Origin: Liolophura sinensis
Lineage: Eukaryota > Mollusca > Polyplacophora > Chitonida > Chitonidae
Direction: 5' to 3'
Length of the DNA: 64,000 nucleotides
NCBI RefSeq assembly: GCF_032854445.1
Contig: NC_088296.1
Location: 17,537,485 to 17,601,484, forward strand
Position numbers and translations under genes: made by a program. The notes under the pieces are model-generated. The model was not told the origin of the DNA, made no database searches, and worked only from the letters and a program-made list of their open reading frames with translations. Within the stretch, counting starts at the first letter, position 1; the number at the start of each line of letters is the position of its first letter. Of the stretch, positions 32,546 through 43,900 are shown one piece after another.

Positions 32546-32930
32546 TTAGACATTCGATTTTTTGTTGTTGTTGTTGTTTATTAATTAAAACATGCCCGAT
32601 TTTGTTTTTTAAGAGCTACAGTTTATTGTACACAGACAGGTTAAAACGGAAAATTGTTAGAGAAACCTGCACAACTTCATATTGTAAATAATGAATGTAA
32701 AATAAATACAGGTACATAATTGTATGTCTTTATTACGTTGAAATCATTCCTGTTGGGTGATTTTATTATGTTAAATTAAGGCAGGGATTTGGGGGGGTGG
32801 GGTGGTGAGAGTATGTACTTTTTTGTATTCCACCTGTTAATTTTACTGCAGTTTTCAGTCACGAGACACAAAATACATGTAGCTGATTTGTTGCCAGCAT
32901 GGCATTAAATCTCAGTAAGGCCAGATTCAG

Positions 32931-33434
32931 TTACCTCCCTTGGGGTCACTCCTCCGTTCGAAAGGTGCATTTTTCGAGTACACGGAGAGTAGCTAGGTGA
33001 GACCACAGAAAATGGCAAACGGCAGCTTTCGAAGAGGCACAAACTAGTTGAAGACCTATAGCTTTAAGATATATTTTAAGTTTGTAAACTTATTTGGAAA
33101 GCCCAGGAAAATGTGATTATAGGTATTTTTTAAAACATCCATTCGGAAGTAATTTTAAAATCCTGGCCATTATTGAATACAATATACAGCTGTAGTGAAA
33201 TCCCGTCAGATATATTTTCTACCTGAGCTGAAATACGTTGACTTCATAATAACAATCTCTCAACATGTCTGCCTCTCTCAAAGGCTTTTTTAAAAAATTC
33301 TGTTGCGAGAAAATATTTGTCACTTTCGTCACATGACCCTCATGTAGCTTGGTTTAATAGGCGAGGTCCCACTTGACGCCTCAAAAACTAATGTCATTAC
33401 GTAATGGTCGCTGTCGTTTAGTATAATTAGGTAA
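32931..33434. mobile_element. MITE-like element, copy 2
   Basis: Matches 12992-13504 throughout. The left end is TTACCTCCCTTGG; the right end (TAATTAGGTAA) is diverged. TTCAG stands on both sides and may be the target duplication. Confidence 0.75.
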
Positions 33435-33456
33435 TTCAGAGCAGGCCAATTATTCC

Positions 33457-33525
33457 TTCATTTATTTGTTTGATTGATGTCAAACACCACATTCAAGAAT
33501 TTTTACACGCCCCCGCCATTGGGAT
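33457..33525 (-). mobile_element. SINE family A tail fragment, reverse orientation
   Basis: Contains TTTATTTGTTTGATTGATGT, then CACCACATTCAAGAATTTTT. It lies just right of the MITE. Confidence 0.7.
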
Positions 33526-33779
33526 AATGATGTGTCGCAACTTACATCTGTCCATTTCCGCGGTTGTCATGGTAACCATATAGCCATTTTCCTCATGTAT
33601 ATACATATACAGTATGAATGGACATGTTTTCAACATAGAGTTTTCATTTTTGGTAGATTTACTCGTCTATTTGCACGATTGTCACGGTAACCACAAACCT
33701 CACATAATCATCAACAAGATTCACCTCAGCTGTTATACTCACCACAATGGTGCTGGTATATTCTTTCATACATTTCAAA

Positions 33780-33941
33780 CGGGGCCTCCGTGGCTCAGTT
33801 GGTTAGCTCGTGGGAAGGTCTTCCAGCAACCTGCGGATGGTCCTGGGTTTCCACCCACCATAATGCTGGCCGCCGTCGTATAAGTGAAATATTCTTGAGT
33901 ACGGCATAAAACACAAATCAAATAAATAAATAAATAAATAA
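33780..33941 (+). mobile_element. SINE family A with internal deletion and 12-bp target duplication
   Basis: GGGGCCTCCGTGGCTCAGTT (box A head) joins straight to GTGGGAAGGTCTTCCAGCAA (body), so box B and the rest of the head are gone. ATACATTTCAAA flanks it at 33768-33779 and 33942-33953. Confidence 0.93.
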
Positions 33942-34149
33942 ATACATTTCAAATAAATGCATAAGTCTGGGTGTATGTTGTGCTCACCTGAACCCTTGTT
34001 CACTTGCAGAAAAGCAATTGGGTTTAAGGCTGGAGTGCCTGGGCTAAACCATCTACCTTGAGTCGTCAGCAAATTACTGATGAACTTTCTCATGATGTGA
34101 GATGGCTTTAGTGGCCTAATAGTTAGAGAGTCTGCCTCAGAGTTGGGAC

Positions 34150-34403
34150 GTAATGACCCTGGAGTCTCTGACCAATGCGGACCCTGGAGTCTCTGACCAA
34201 TGCGGTTGCTGTGAGTTCAAGTCCAGCTCATGCTGGCTTCCTCTCCGGCTGTACGTAGGAAGGTCTGTCAGCAACCTGCGGATGGTCGTGGGTTTCCCCT
34301 GGGCTGTCCCCAGTTTCCACCCACCATAATGCTGACCGCTGTCGTATAAGTGAAATATTCTTGAGTACAGCGTAAAACACCAATCAAATAAATAAATAAA
34401 TAC
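34150..34403 (+). mobile_element. SINE family A with a 26-bp head duplication
   Basis: GACCCTGGAGTCTCTGACCA plus ATGCGG occurs twice in a row (about 34155-34205), before box B GAGTTCAAGTCC and a complete body and tail. Confidence 0.9.
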
Positions 34404-34735
34404 GTCAAAGTTGGGAGACCCCGGATCAAACCTGGGTCAGGTCATACCAAAGACTTTAAAAATGGTACTAGTTGCTGCTACACTCGGCGCTCAGTACTGA
34501 CAGGTTAGAGCAAGGAAACATGACTGGTCGGCTCGGTGTCGGTACAATGTCACTGAGTGGGGTGTCATGTCTGGTGTCTTTGGCATGATACTTCAATGGG
34601 TGGAGCACTTTGGTGGCATGAATTTACCTTGCCACAATGAGACACATTATATGTACACACTCCTAATGACTCCTCATCATCATATCATTTAAAAATTGTT
34701 AAGTTTGACATAATTAAGTTAAGTAAGTCCCAAGC
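34404..34735 (+). mobile_element. SINE family C
   Basis: Matches 59178-59523: GTTGGGAGACCCCGGATC, GTCGGTACAATGTCACTGAG, GGGGTGTCATGTCTGGTGTC and ATATGTACACACTCC. The head is partly overlapped by the tail of the preceding SINE. Confidence 0.85.
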
Positions 34736-34754
34736 ATTTATTCTGTGCTTTGTC

Positions 34755-34880
34755 TGGTGGAAACCCACAACCATCCACAGGTTCCAGGCAGACCTTCTCA
34801 TGTACGGCTGGAGGGGAATCCAGCATGAGTTGGAACAGAGCTCACATTGACTGCACTGGTGCAAGGCCCCTGGGTCCTTG
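34755..34880 (-). mobile_element. SINE family A fragment, reverse orientation
   Basis: Contains GAAACCCACAACCATCCACA, CAGCATGAGTTGGA and AGGCCCCTGGGTC. Confidence 0.8.
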
Positions 34881-34991
34881 CACCAATCCTTGATACCAAC
34901 AGGCCAATGTGGTGGTGAGTGTTATGGGTGCATGAGGCAGTGGAAGTAAACCACCGACCTGTGGCAAGAAACAGACAAACTTTCCCACATG

Positions 34992-35165
34992 TATTTATTT
35001 ATTTGATTGGTGTTTTACACAGCATAATACTGAAGAATATTTCACTGATATGACGGTGACCGGTGTTACGGTGGGAGCCAGAAATCCATGAGAGGCCCTC
35101 AACCAGCAACAGCTTGCTGAGGGAGCCAGTGTTGGTTTGAACTGAACTCACAGTGACCATACAGG
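34992..35165 (-). mobile_element. SINE family A, reverse orientation, diverged
   Basis: Contains TTTATTTGATTGGTGTTTTA, GAATATTTCACTGATATGAC and GAACTGAACTCACAGTGACC. Confidence 0.8.
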
Positions 35166-35271
35166 TGAAAGGCTCCTTCATCCACAGTGCAATCATTACT
35201 GGTATACTGGTCATACAAATGATCTCTGAGCTTGTAAAGCCATGTAAGGCCATTGGAACAGCAATATTTAG

Positions 35272-35582
35272 GAGCGGTAGATCCATTGTCAATCCTAAGA
35301 CATTAAAAGAGGAAGTTTGGCATTCAGCATGATGGGGATAGTGCAACAACTGGTTGACCCGTATCAGTATAATGGCTTGGGTGGGGTGACTTACTTGCCT
35401 TCGGTAAGTCATCTCAGTGAAGCAGCACTAGATAAAAGAGCAGCGGAAATCTGTCCTGTAATGTAATGTAACATGGAGATACATTACAAGCACTCTAAGG
35501 ATTCCTTCGTCGTCCTATGACTGAAAAATTGTTAAGTACGACGTTAAACTCCACACACTCGCTCACTCACTCGAATAACAAT
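35272..35582 (+). mobile_element. SINE family B
   Basis: Contains GGTAGATCCATTGTCAATCC, ACTGGTTGACCCGTATCAGT and GACTGAAAAATTGTTAAGTA, ending in CACTCGCTCACTCACTC. Slightly 5'-truncated. Confidence 0.9.
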
Positions 35583-37132
35583 ACCAGCATTATTGATCGC
35601 TTATTGCTATCAAGGCGTCACTAATATGCAAGGAAACCAAAGTTAAACCAATCCTTGCAATTTTAAAAAAAAATGACAACAGCAATTAATAATGAAATAT
35701 GTGTATTTACAATAATGATAATGATTGCAACAACAAAATGGAAACAATTCTATATTTACATTCCTTTACAATGTGATATTGTTGGAAAAAAAGTCCTTCA
35801 TGCTAAAACGTCATGAATTACTGCAGGTGATCAAATGTGTTAAATGTGAACTGGAAAGTCCACTCCAGGAGCAAAGGTGTGAAATTCTATGAGAAATTCA
35901 CTGTACCTCTATGACTGAAAATAATCATCTGTACAAATAGTCGAGCAATAACACCCGTTTTGACCTTTATTACATAATCATACCTGCATCAAGACGTTCA
36001 GGATTTTCTAACTTATTTCTGTACTTTAATACCACACTCAAAAAGTGTTCACTCATACGATTGCAGGTAGTCTTTGATAGCGTGCCTGGGACAAACCATG
36101 AAATTTTCCCCGTGTGACCCACACAGATTTGAACAGAATATTACTAGAATAGAAGTGGGCTTTATTGAACACTAGATGGTTTGAGACTGGGGGAGTAGAG
36201 AAACCCCCTCCCCAAAGCTGGGATTGATCCCACACCTTGTGGCATGTTTGGTTATTCTGATATAAGTCTGTCAATCCAGTGGCGCCAAGCCAATCATAAT
36301 TCACTGATACATTTCATTAACATGAAATAGTGGTCTTTTCTATATTGTACCAGACAGTCTAATGAATGCCAGATAACACAAGACTGTCTGAGATTTTGCA
36401 AGATTAAACTAACTGTTTCTATGGGGCCAAATAATATCAATGCATAAGCAACAAGAAACACATTTGTATGAGCCAGCAAAAACGTCTTTGGTAAAAGGCC
36501 TAAAATTTTGGCCACAACCAAGTTGCACATTATGACTGATTCTGAGAGGGTTACTGATCTTAGGCAGGTGTTTTCAGATTTGTTTCAAAGGCAGTATGAT
36601 TCTCTACTGGAATAGTGTAAACTTCATCCTGAAGAGTAATATATTATCATATTTATTTGACTCTTAAAAACTCAACTTTACGGCAAACTTTTAGGCAATT
36701 TACCATGCTTTGTTCTTTGCTGCACTAAGGTAAGGCCTCTATTCGAGTATACTAGGAGAATCAAAAAGCCTGAACTTATCAGTTGTCATTGTCAACATTA
36801 ACAAACATTACAGGAGGGTATGTATATGGGGAGCATAGCCCATCTAAAACAAGTCAAAACACCAGCTACGCAGTGGTATTGAATCTGAGCCCAAGAATGT
36901 CACTACAGGAATGCTCCAGGAAGACTTTTGCTTTTCCTGAACACTGATTTGAAACTCGATGCTAATTTTTAATTTTCTCATCAAAACCTGAAGACAACTC
37001 ATAGTATTAAAATCAAATTCATATGAAGGCAAGTCACAACTGAATGCTATAAACTGTTCTGAAGTTAAAACAGGTTTGTGATCCTCTGACCGGGACTTCT
37101 TCCAGACTCCAAAGGTATGGAACATAGTTCAA
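35583..37132. other. Intergenic stretch between the convergent ADAR and GABPB genes
   Basis: 36130-36310 contains GGGATTGATCCCACAC, whose reverse complement looks like a tRNA box B, so a further SINE family in reverse orientation is possible. The open frames here (for example 36844-37125) have no recognisable motif. Confidence 0.4.
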
Positions 37133-37138
37133 TTTATT
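37133..37138 (-). terminator. GABPB: Candidate polyadenylation signal for GABPB
   Basis: TTTATT on the plus strand is AATAAA on the minus strand, about 350 bp after the annotated stop. Position is plausible; use is not proven. Confidence 0.4.
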
Positions 37139-37491
37139 TTTCCAAATTTTTCCAATGAGTAAATGTGTAGCACAGTGGTAAAATCCTGATGTGATGCCAC
37201 TGGTCCCAACATGATTGGAAAAGAGCAGTGTAAAAGCAAAAGTTTCTAATGCAGTTTACTAAGCCAAGAAAGATTCTAAAAAAAAATTAGTCAATCTACT
37301 TTCCTTGAGATGTGAGATACCTTCTTTGCCTTAATCCCTATGTTCCCTCCAGGTTCCGTATCATTTCAGACTTCATTACAAGTGCCATCAAGTAAATGAC
37401 AACCTATTCGCAGCCTTGTTTAGTACCAAACCGGGAGCCCTCGCGATGTGTAAATGTTGTCACATCACTGTTCCGGCTTCAACGTCTATCG

Positions 37492-37998
37492 TCAAGTCAG
37501 AACAGACAGAACATGTACTGAACAGGTTCCCTCTGCCCTTGATTGCAGCTGTGACTTTACAGAACATCCACAACTGTGACAAGAATGCGCTCCTAGTCTG
37601 GTGGAGACAGCTTGATCAAAGCTGATGCTCACCACCTTTCGATTCAATGACTTTGTCACCCTTGTCCACCTTTTTGAACTTGATAACTTCCCAGTTATCA
37701 TGGCGATAACTTCCCAGTTATCATGGCTTGCATTTTTCCGCTCCTGTGAATGGTCAAATCCTCCCAATCTTGTATGTATGCTGGAGTTTATACCGTTGAA
37801 TTTTGGGGCGGTTAGAGTTGGCCCTTTGCTATGGACTTTTTTCGTGGGGGTGAGTTCACTGAGCCGTTTCTTGTACTCTTCTGTTTCTGCCTCTTTCTCC
37901 AGCAACTGTTGTTTGTATTCCTCTGCTTGTCTCTGCACTTCTTCCAGCTGTTTTCTGAGGTCGTCTTTCATTGGCTCCTTCACCCCCTCCGGTTTGAC
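37492..37998 (-). CDS. GABPB: GABPB last exon: leucine zipper and odd C-terminal tail
   Basis: Acceptor TCCTGATAG, phase 0. It starts [20 protein letters not shown] and continues with leucine heptads to KRLSELTP, the dimerisation zipper. The family normally ends soon after. Here the frame runs on for about 115 residues to a stop at 37492-37494. The last 90 or so residues lie beyond a 23-bp tandem duplication and have no family resemblance. Confidence 0.85.
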   Translation of the reverse strand, partial: VKPEGVKEPMKDDLRKQLEEVQRQAEEYKQQLLEKEAETEEYKKRLSELTPTKKVHSKGPTLTAPKFNGINSSIHTRLGGFDHSQERKNASHDNWEVIAMITGKLSSSKRWTRVTKSLNRKVVSISFDQAVSTRLGAHSCHSCGCSVKSQLQSRAEGTCSVHVLSVLT

Positions 37999-40900
37999 CT
38001 ATCAGGAGAGAGCAAAAAGAGATATTTCTTTGCTTGATTGGAACAGTCCACCTCAAAAGTGACAGGGGTGTTCACAAACATTTTTATTTATTTGACCTTT
38101 GCTTAATGCCATACTCAATAATTTTCTCTTATACAATGAAAGCCTGCAGTTTTACCTGTCTGACTTAAAAACTTAAAAACTTAAAAATCAGCTTGGCTTC
38201 CATGGCCGAGAGGTTAACATGCTAGTGGAGCACAATGATTCAGCAGCCATTCACTGTGAGCTCAAGCCTACCTGATGATTGCGTCCTGTACAGTCCTACA
38301 TTTTGTACGTGGGAAGGAGGGCATTATGGTGGGAGAAAACAGAGCAGGGCCCAGGGGAAACCCACGACCAAGCGCAGGTTGCTGAGAGGTTGCTGTACGG
38401 CCTGAGAGGAAGCCAGCATGAGCTGGACTTGATCTCGCAGCAACCGCATTGGTGAGAGACTCCTGGGTCATAATGTTGTGATAGCGCGCTAACCAACTGA
38501 AATCTAATTACAAGTTCGTGTGACAATATTAATTATGGGGCTAAAGAAGCCCAGGTGTGTCACTCATGGTCCAAATGTCAGCCTTGTCTAGCGAAAGCAG
38601 TGATGGCACAAGAGGCGTCAAGAGTGGCACATGTGCTGTAATGAGTATGACCATCTACCTGGAGCATTAAGTTATTTATTTCACCCGAATCTGTCTCCAA
38701 CTTTAACTTCTTCACTGCTGGTTCCTCAGAGCTTCCATCCCCTGTACAACAACAACAAATGGTAAAGCAACATTGCTCAAGTTAGGCATCCAAGATTGTC
38801 TGATCAAAACATGCTTCTCATACCGTTTTCCAGAAAAGAATTATTTTTTTCCACGCTCCCTCAACATATAAGGCGCTGCTTAGTAAGAAAAATTATCCCT
38901 CTGAAAATGTCAGGGTACAAACCTAGATAATTTCAAGCAATAGAATAGCAAATTTCTATACAGTATAAATCTTTGACCTTTACAACCACTAAACCACTTT
39001 TTTCAGTGGAATTCATGCTTACATTTTTGTCATGAAAATGACTTGTTTTTGTTACTAAAGATTTGATTGATTGGTGTTTTACGCCGTACTCAAGAATATT
39101 TCACTTATACCACGGCGGCCAGCATTATGGTGGGAGGAAACCGGGCAGAGCCCGGGGGAAGCCCACGACCATCCGCAGGTTGCTGGCTGACCCTCCCACT
39201 TACGGCCAAAGAAGAAGCCAGCATGGGCTGGACTTGAACTCACAGCGACTGCATTTGTGAGAGGTTCCCGGGTCATTTGATACTAAAGCCGCAAGCTTCA
39301 TAAAACTGCTCAAATTATTTCTCTACACTGCATAGTTTTTTCAGAATGTTTCAAAATAGTGGTTGAAAAAGTTGAAGAATTAGGGTAAATGACTATTTAT
39401 CAGGATGTTAAATTTTTAATCTTACACATGCTTTTTCATTTCCACATGCTTTTGAAATCACGCGAAAGCATATTTTTACATACCAAACTTTGGGTGGAAT
39501 TCAGTATTTTCTATGCAAAGGTAAATTCTACACAAGTTTTGGAAGATATCACAGTGAAACTTAGATTTGGTGGAACTGCTACCACAGAGCCTGCTTATAG
39601 GAGTGAGTGAGTGAGTGCTTGGGGTTTAACGTCGTACTCAACAATTTTTCAGTCATATGATGACGAAGGAATCCTTAGGGTGCATGTACGTGTAATGTGC
39701 CTCCTTGTTGCCGGACGGATTTCCACCGCTCTTTTATCTAGTGCTGCTTCACTGAGACGAGTTACCGAAAGCAAGTAAGCCGCCCCGCCTGAGCTATTAT
39801 ACTGATACGGGTCAACCAGTCGTTGCACTATCCCCTTCATGCTGAACGCCAAGCGAGGAAGTTACAACTTCCTCTTTTAAAGTCTTAGGTGTGACTCGAT
39901 CAAGGATTGATCCTGGATCTACCGGTCCTTAAGCGGCATATAGGAGATGTATGAATGTTAAACTACAGCTCAATACAAGAAGTACTGAAGTCGTGAACTT
40001 TCTAAATAATATCCACACAGAGCATCACTGATGAAACATCCCTTTCTCAGGTTAAAATGCTTTACATGTATGCAAAACCTCAGCACAATACATGCAGTGC
40101 TTTCTGAGATGCCATCCCTAACGTATACCTTAACCCTGATTCTAATCCGTAATACACTAAGTCTTGAATTTTGTAATTAACATAATTAACATGCACACAG
40201 AGCATCGATGATGAAACATGCACCTCATGCCATTATGATCTACAATAATCCAAAACCTGAGCTCGGTATATGCAGTACTTTTTGAGGTACCACCCTAACA
40301 TTTACTTCAACACTGATTCTTATTTACAGTACATTCAGTCATGAATTTTGCAATTTACAGTAATTAATATAAACACAGAGCACCAATGATGAAACTAAGC
40401 CCTTGTGTTATTGTGCTGTAAGTTAATGCAAAACCTGAGCTCAATATATGCAGTACTTTTTGAGGTACCACCCTAACATTTACTTCAACACTGATTCTTA
40501 TTTACAGTACATTCAGTCATGAATTTTGCAATTTACAGTAATTAATATAAACACAGAGCACCAATGATGAAACAAAGCCCTTGTGTTATTGTGCTCTAAG
40601 TTAATGCAAAACCTGAGCTCAATATATGCAGTACTTTTTCAGATACTACCCCCTTATATTTACATGGATCATTTAACATTTCTTTTTCCTATTATCCTAT
40701 TTCCCTATAAAATTTGGGACAGAAATTAGTAGTGTTGTAAGTAGAATATTACATTTCTTTACCAGCCTTTTGGAAAAGTAACCATACGGGTATGTTGTTC
40801 ATTAGGTGAAAAGAAAAAATAGATAATATTCCTGCTAGAATTGCACATATACTGGTTAAAATTAGCAGACCAGGTGTCCCCAAATTTTAGAAGAAACAGA

Positions 40901-43900
40901 ATTATTAGATGTCAATGGGGGGCCAATGCTCAGGGTATGACATAACCTACACCTGTACAACACCTGTAACCAAAATGCTCACCTGAAGCATTGACCTCTG
41001 TCAGGACTTCTGCAGTCTCTTCCTGAACCTCCACAACCACTGTGTTAGAGTCTGGCTCTTGGTCTGTCACGATGGCTATCACTTCTGAAACACGCACATA
41101 CACGTACTTTTAACGGGAGATTCAAGGACAAAATACACAAAAGGTGCAAACAGCAGTAGAACACATCGTTTCCTTCTGTGATGTTGCAGTTCTGCTGAAC
41201 CTCGATAACTGTTACGACATACCGGAAAGAACAAAAAAAGGTCGTAGTTTTTGTACCGTTTTGATGCGGGCAGGAAGGAGAGTTACAACTTCCCCATGGT
41301 GACAGGAAAAGGAAAACCACCAATGAGAAGAATATGACAGTTGAAAGACTACAAACATGTCTACAGAAGTAGCTAAAGCATTTCTCAAAGGTGCTGCTCA
41401 AGAGTATTGAACATAAAAGGCATGCTGGTGAATGCTCACCTGTGAGTTGGCGATTTCCTCCTCCTCATAACCCTCAACCACTGTCTCCTCTGTGACCTCT
41501 GTGCTGACCTCAGGGGTGACCTCTGACCCCTGTTGCAAGGCCTGCTGCTTGATCAGGTTGATAGCCAACTTTCCAGCCTCTGTACGCAATAAATTTGTAC
41601 CACTGCTTAATGTTATGTTAAATATAACTGTGTTTATATCACATGGTGTACTTGTCATACAAATTCATCCAAAAATATTACATTTTTAGAGGCAAATAAA
41701 CAAAGGTCATCAAATATTATGTTTGGTGCTGAAACTTACATTTTTTTTTCAGAAAAATATAATCCTGCCTTCAAAACACACTTTAAGCACTTTTCCAAGT
41801 TCAATAAATAGCCGACTGGGCTTAAATGCCACATCGGCAGTAATTCATCTATGTCATACTGAACTAGGGCCAATGAAACAGTCAGACAAAACAGAACAGT
41901 TATTCTTTAACTTCGTTCAAATATAGTACATGCACTATTTTTAAAATAAATCATTAAATGTGTTTTTTGGGGGGGCCTAAACTGGTGTTTCTTGACCACC
42001 ATACATAAATACTCTATACTCCTTACAGCACATGTGCTGCACTCTACATTAGGATTTTGCCACCACTAGCAAATTCTGTGCAGAAGTCTTAAACAATACC
42101 AAGGTCTCAGGGATCATGGCAATGAGACAGGAAGTGATGTCACAAAACACAAAAAACTATGTCTCAACCTTTGTCCCTAATAATACTTTATACACATGCA
42201 TTCTCTTTAAGTAAAGAATTACCAGCATGACTCTAACCAACATTTGAAAGAATTTTATTGATGAATGCTGACTAACTAAATTAACAAGTCCATGTGCCTC
42301 GCCAAGGCTTCAAAGGTCAAGACTATCTGGTGGTGGCAGTGATTTGAAGCGAGCGTAAAAAGTTCACAGATCAAGACTGTCTAGTGGTGGAAGTGATTTA
42401 AAGCAAGCGTAAAAAGTTCAAAGGTCAAGACTGTCTAGTGGTGGCAGTGATTTAAAGCTAGAGTAAAAAGTTCAAAGGTCAAGATTGTCTAGTGGTGGCA
42501 GTGATTTGAAGTCAGTGTAAAAAGTTCAAAGATCAAGACTGTCTAGTGGTTGCAGTGATCTAAAGCGAGTGTAAAGAGCGACACAAGCTCTGTAAGTAGT
42601 ATGGGCCTTCTCTTGACAAAAAAAAAAAATATGTTAGTTGGCTGACAAATTTTTCTGACCTAACATCTATAAATATCATGTGCACAGTAAGGGAAGAAAG
42701 TCCTGCCACGGCGGCCAGCATTATGGTGGGAGGAAAATGAACAGAGCACGTGGGAAACCACGACTATCTGCAGGTTACTGGAATACCTTCCCCCATGCGG
42801 CCGAAGAGAAAGCCAGCATAAGCTAGGACCTAAATAAACCACACGCAAATTAATCTACTCATTCACATGGAATGCAGATACAAAAGCAACATTTTGCCAG
42901 AGTAACTTTACAATTATCTGATCAAAGAGGACACTAAGGGGAGATCACCCACCTGTAACAGTTAGTTTTGCCAGAGTAATTCTAAATTTTTCTTACTGAA
43001 GATCCCTAGAGTACATCGTGCGCACAATAAGGGGGGACAGCCCACCTGTTACAGTTAGTTCTGTCAGATTAATTCTGAACTTTTATGATTAATGACATAT
43101 ATACATATGTGCTCACTTAGGGGAGAGAAACCCATTTGTGAAAGTCAGTTTTACAACACTAATTCTAAACTTCTACGATTACTGGTACACATTAAGTAGA
43201 CAGTAAGGGGAGACAACCCACCTGTTAGTGTAATACTTTGTCCACTCTCCACAGCTGAGGCCAGAATATTCCCATCATTTGTCGAAATCATGGTGATTCC
43301 GTGATTCTCCAACAAATTCATAGCGTCTGTCGTACTTGTGGCTGAAGAGACCAAACAGTGTGAACGTTGAATGTGGAAGCATAACTCCGCCATCCTTGTG
43401 CAAAGTCGTTATTGTTGTAAAGAGGACATTGTATTGAAGTCAGCAAATTTTGTAATTTACGGTATTACGCATTACAAATCAATGATGAAACATTGTGCTC
43501 TACATGCTTGCAAAACCGGGGCTCAATAAATGCAGTACTTTTTAATTTACACCATCCTTAACATTTACTTTAACAATGCTTTCCTAGTTATTGGACACTG
43601 GCGCTGACAGGTGGGCTAAAGAAGATGCGACTCACCCAGAGATGCGTTCCCCAGAGGCGCTGTCGCCTCGGCCAGAGCAGCCAAAGTCGCCAGGACAGAC
43701 GTACTACTCTGCTCAGAGCTCTCTGAAACTGTAAAGAACATGACACCATCAGCCAAACCAGAACAGAGCTAGAGAATGTAGACAATACTGCGATTCATCT
43801 GAAGTTTGGTTTGTAAAAATGTTGGGGTTGGACTTGTTACAGATTTATCCCAAATTCAAAAGCTGCAAACATGTCTCTGAAGTGTTTAATTTGGTACAAG

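Larger units (their letters stand above)
38742..40982. other. GABPB: GABPB intron of 2.2 kb
   Basis: Holds the family A SINE at 39063-39283, the family B SINE at 39600-39940 and the 178-bp tandem repeat at 39960-40670. No other coding segment is seen. Confidence 0.7.
41580..43221. other. GABPB: GABPB intron of 1.6 kb
   Basis: Holds copy 2 of the dispersed element (about 41985-42640) with its 57-bp array, and a family A SINE at 42696-42832. 42960-43200 shows a loose repeat (ACCTGTAACAGTTAGTTTTG, then AAGGGGAGA-like words). Confidence 0.7.

Noticed and set aside
36844-37125. 93-codon minus-strand frame downstream of GABPB
   Set aside because: No conserved motif or splice partner; probably 3' flanking or UTR sequence.
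41045-41401. 118-codon minus-strand frame between GABPB exons
   Set aside because: Intron sequence read in a frame that does not match the exon at 40983-41084; no motif.
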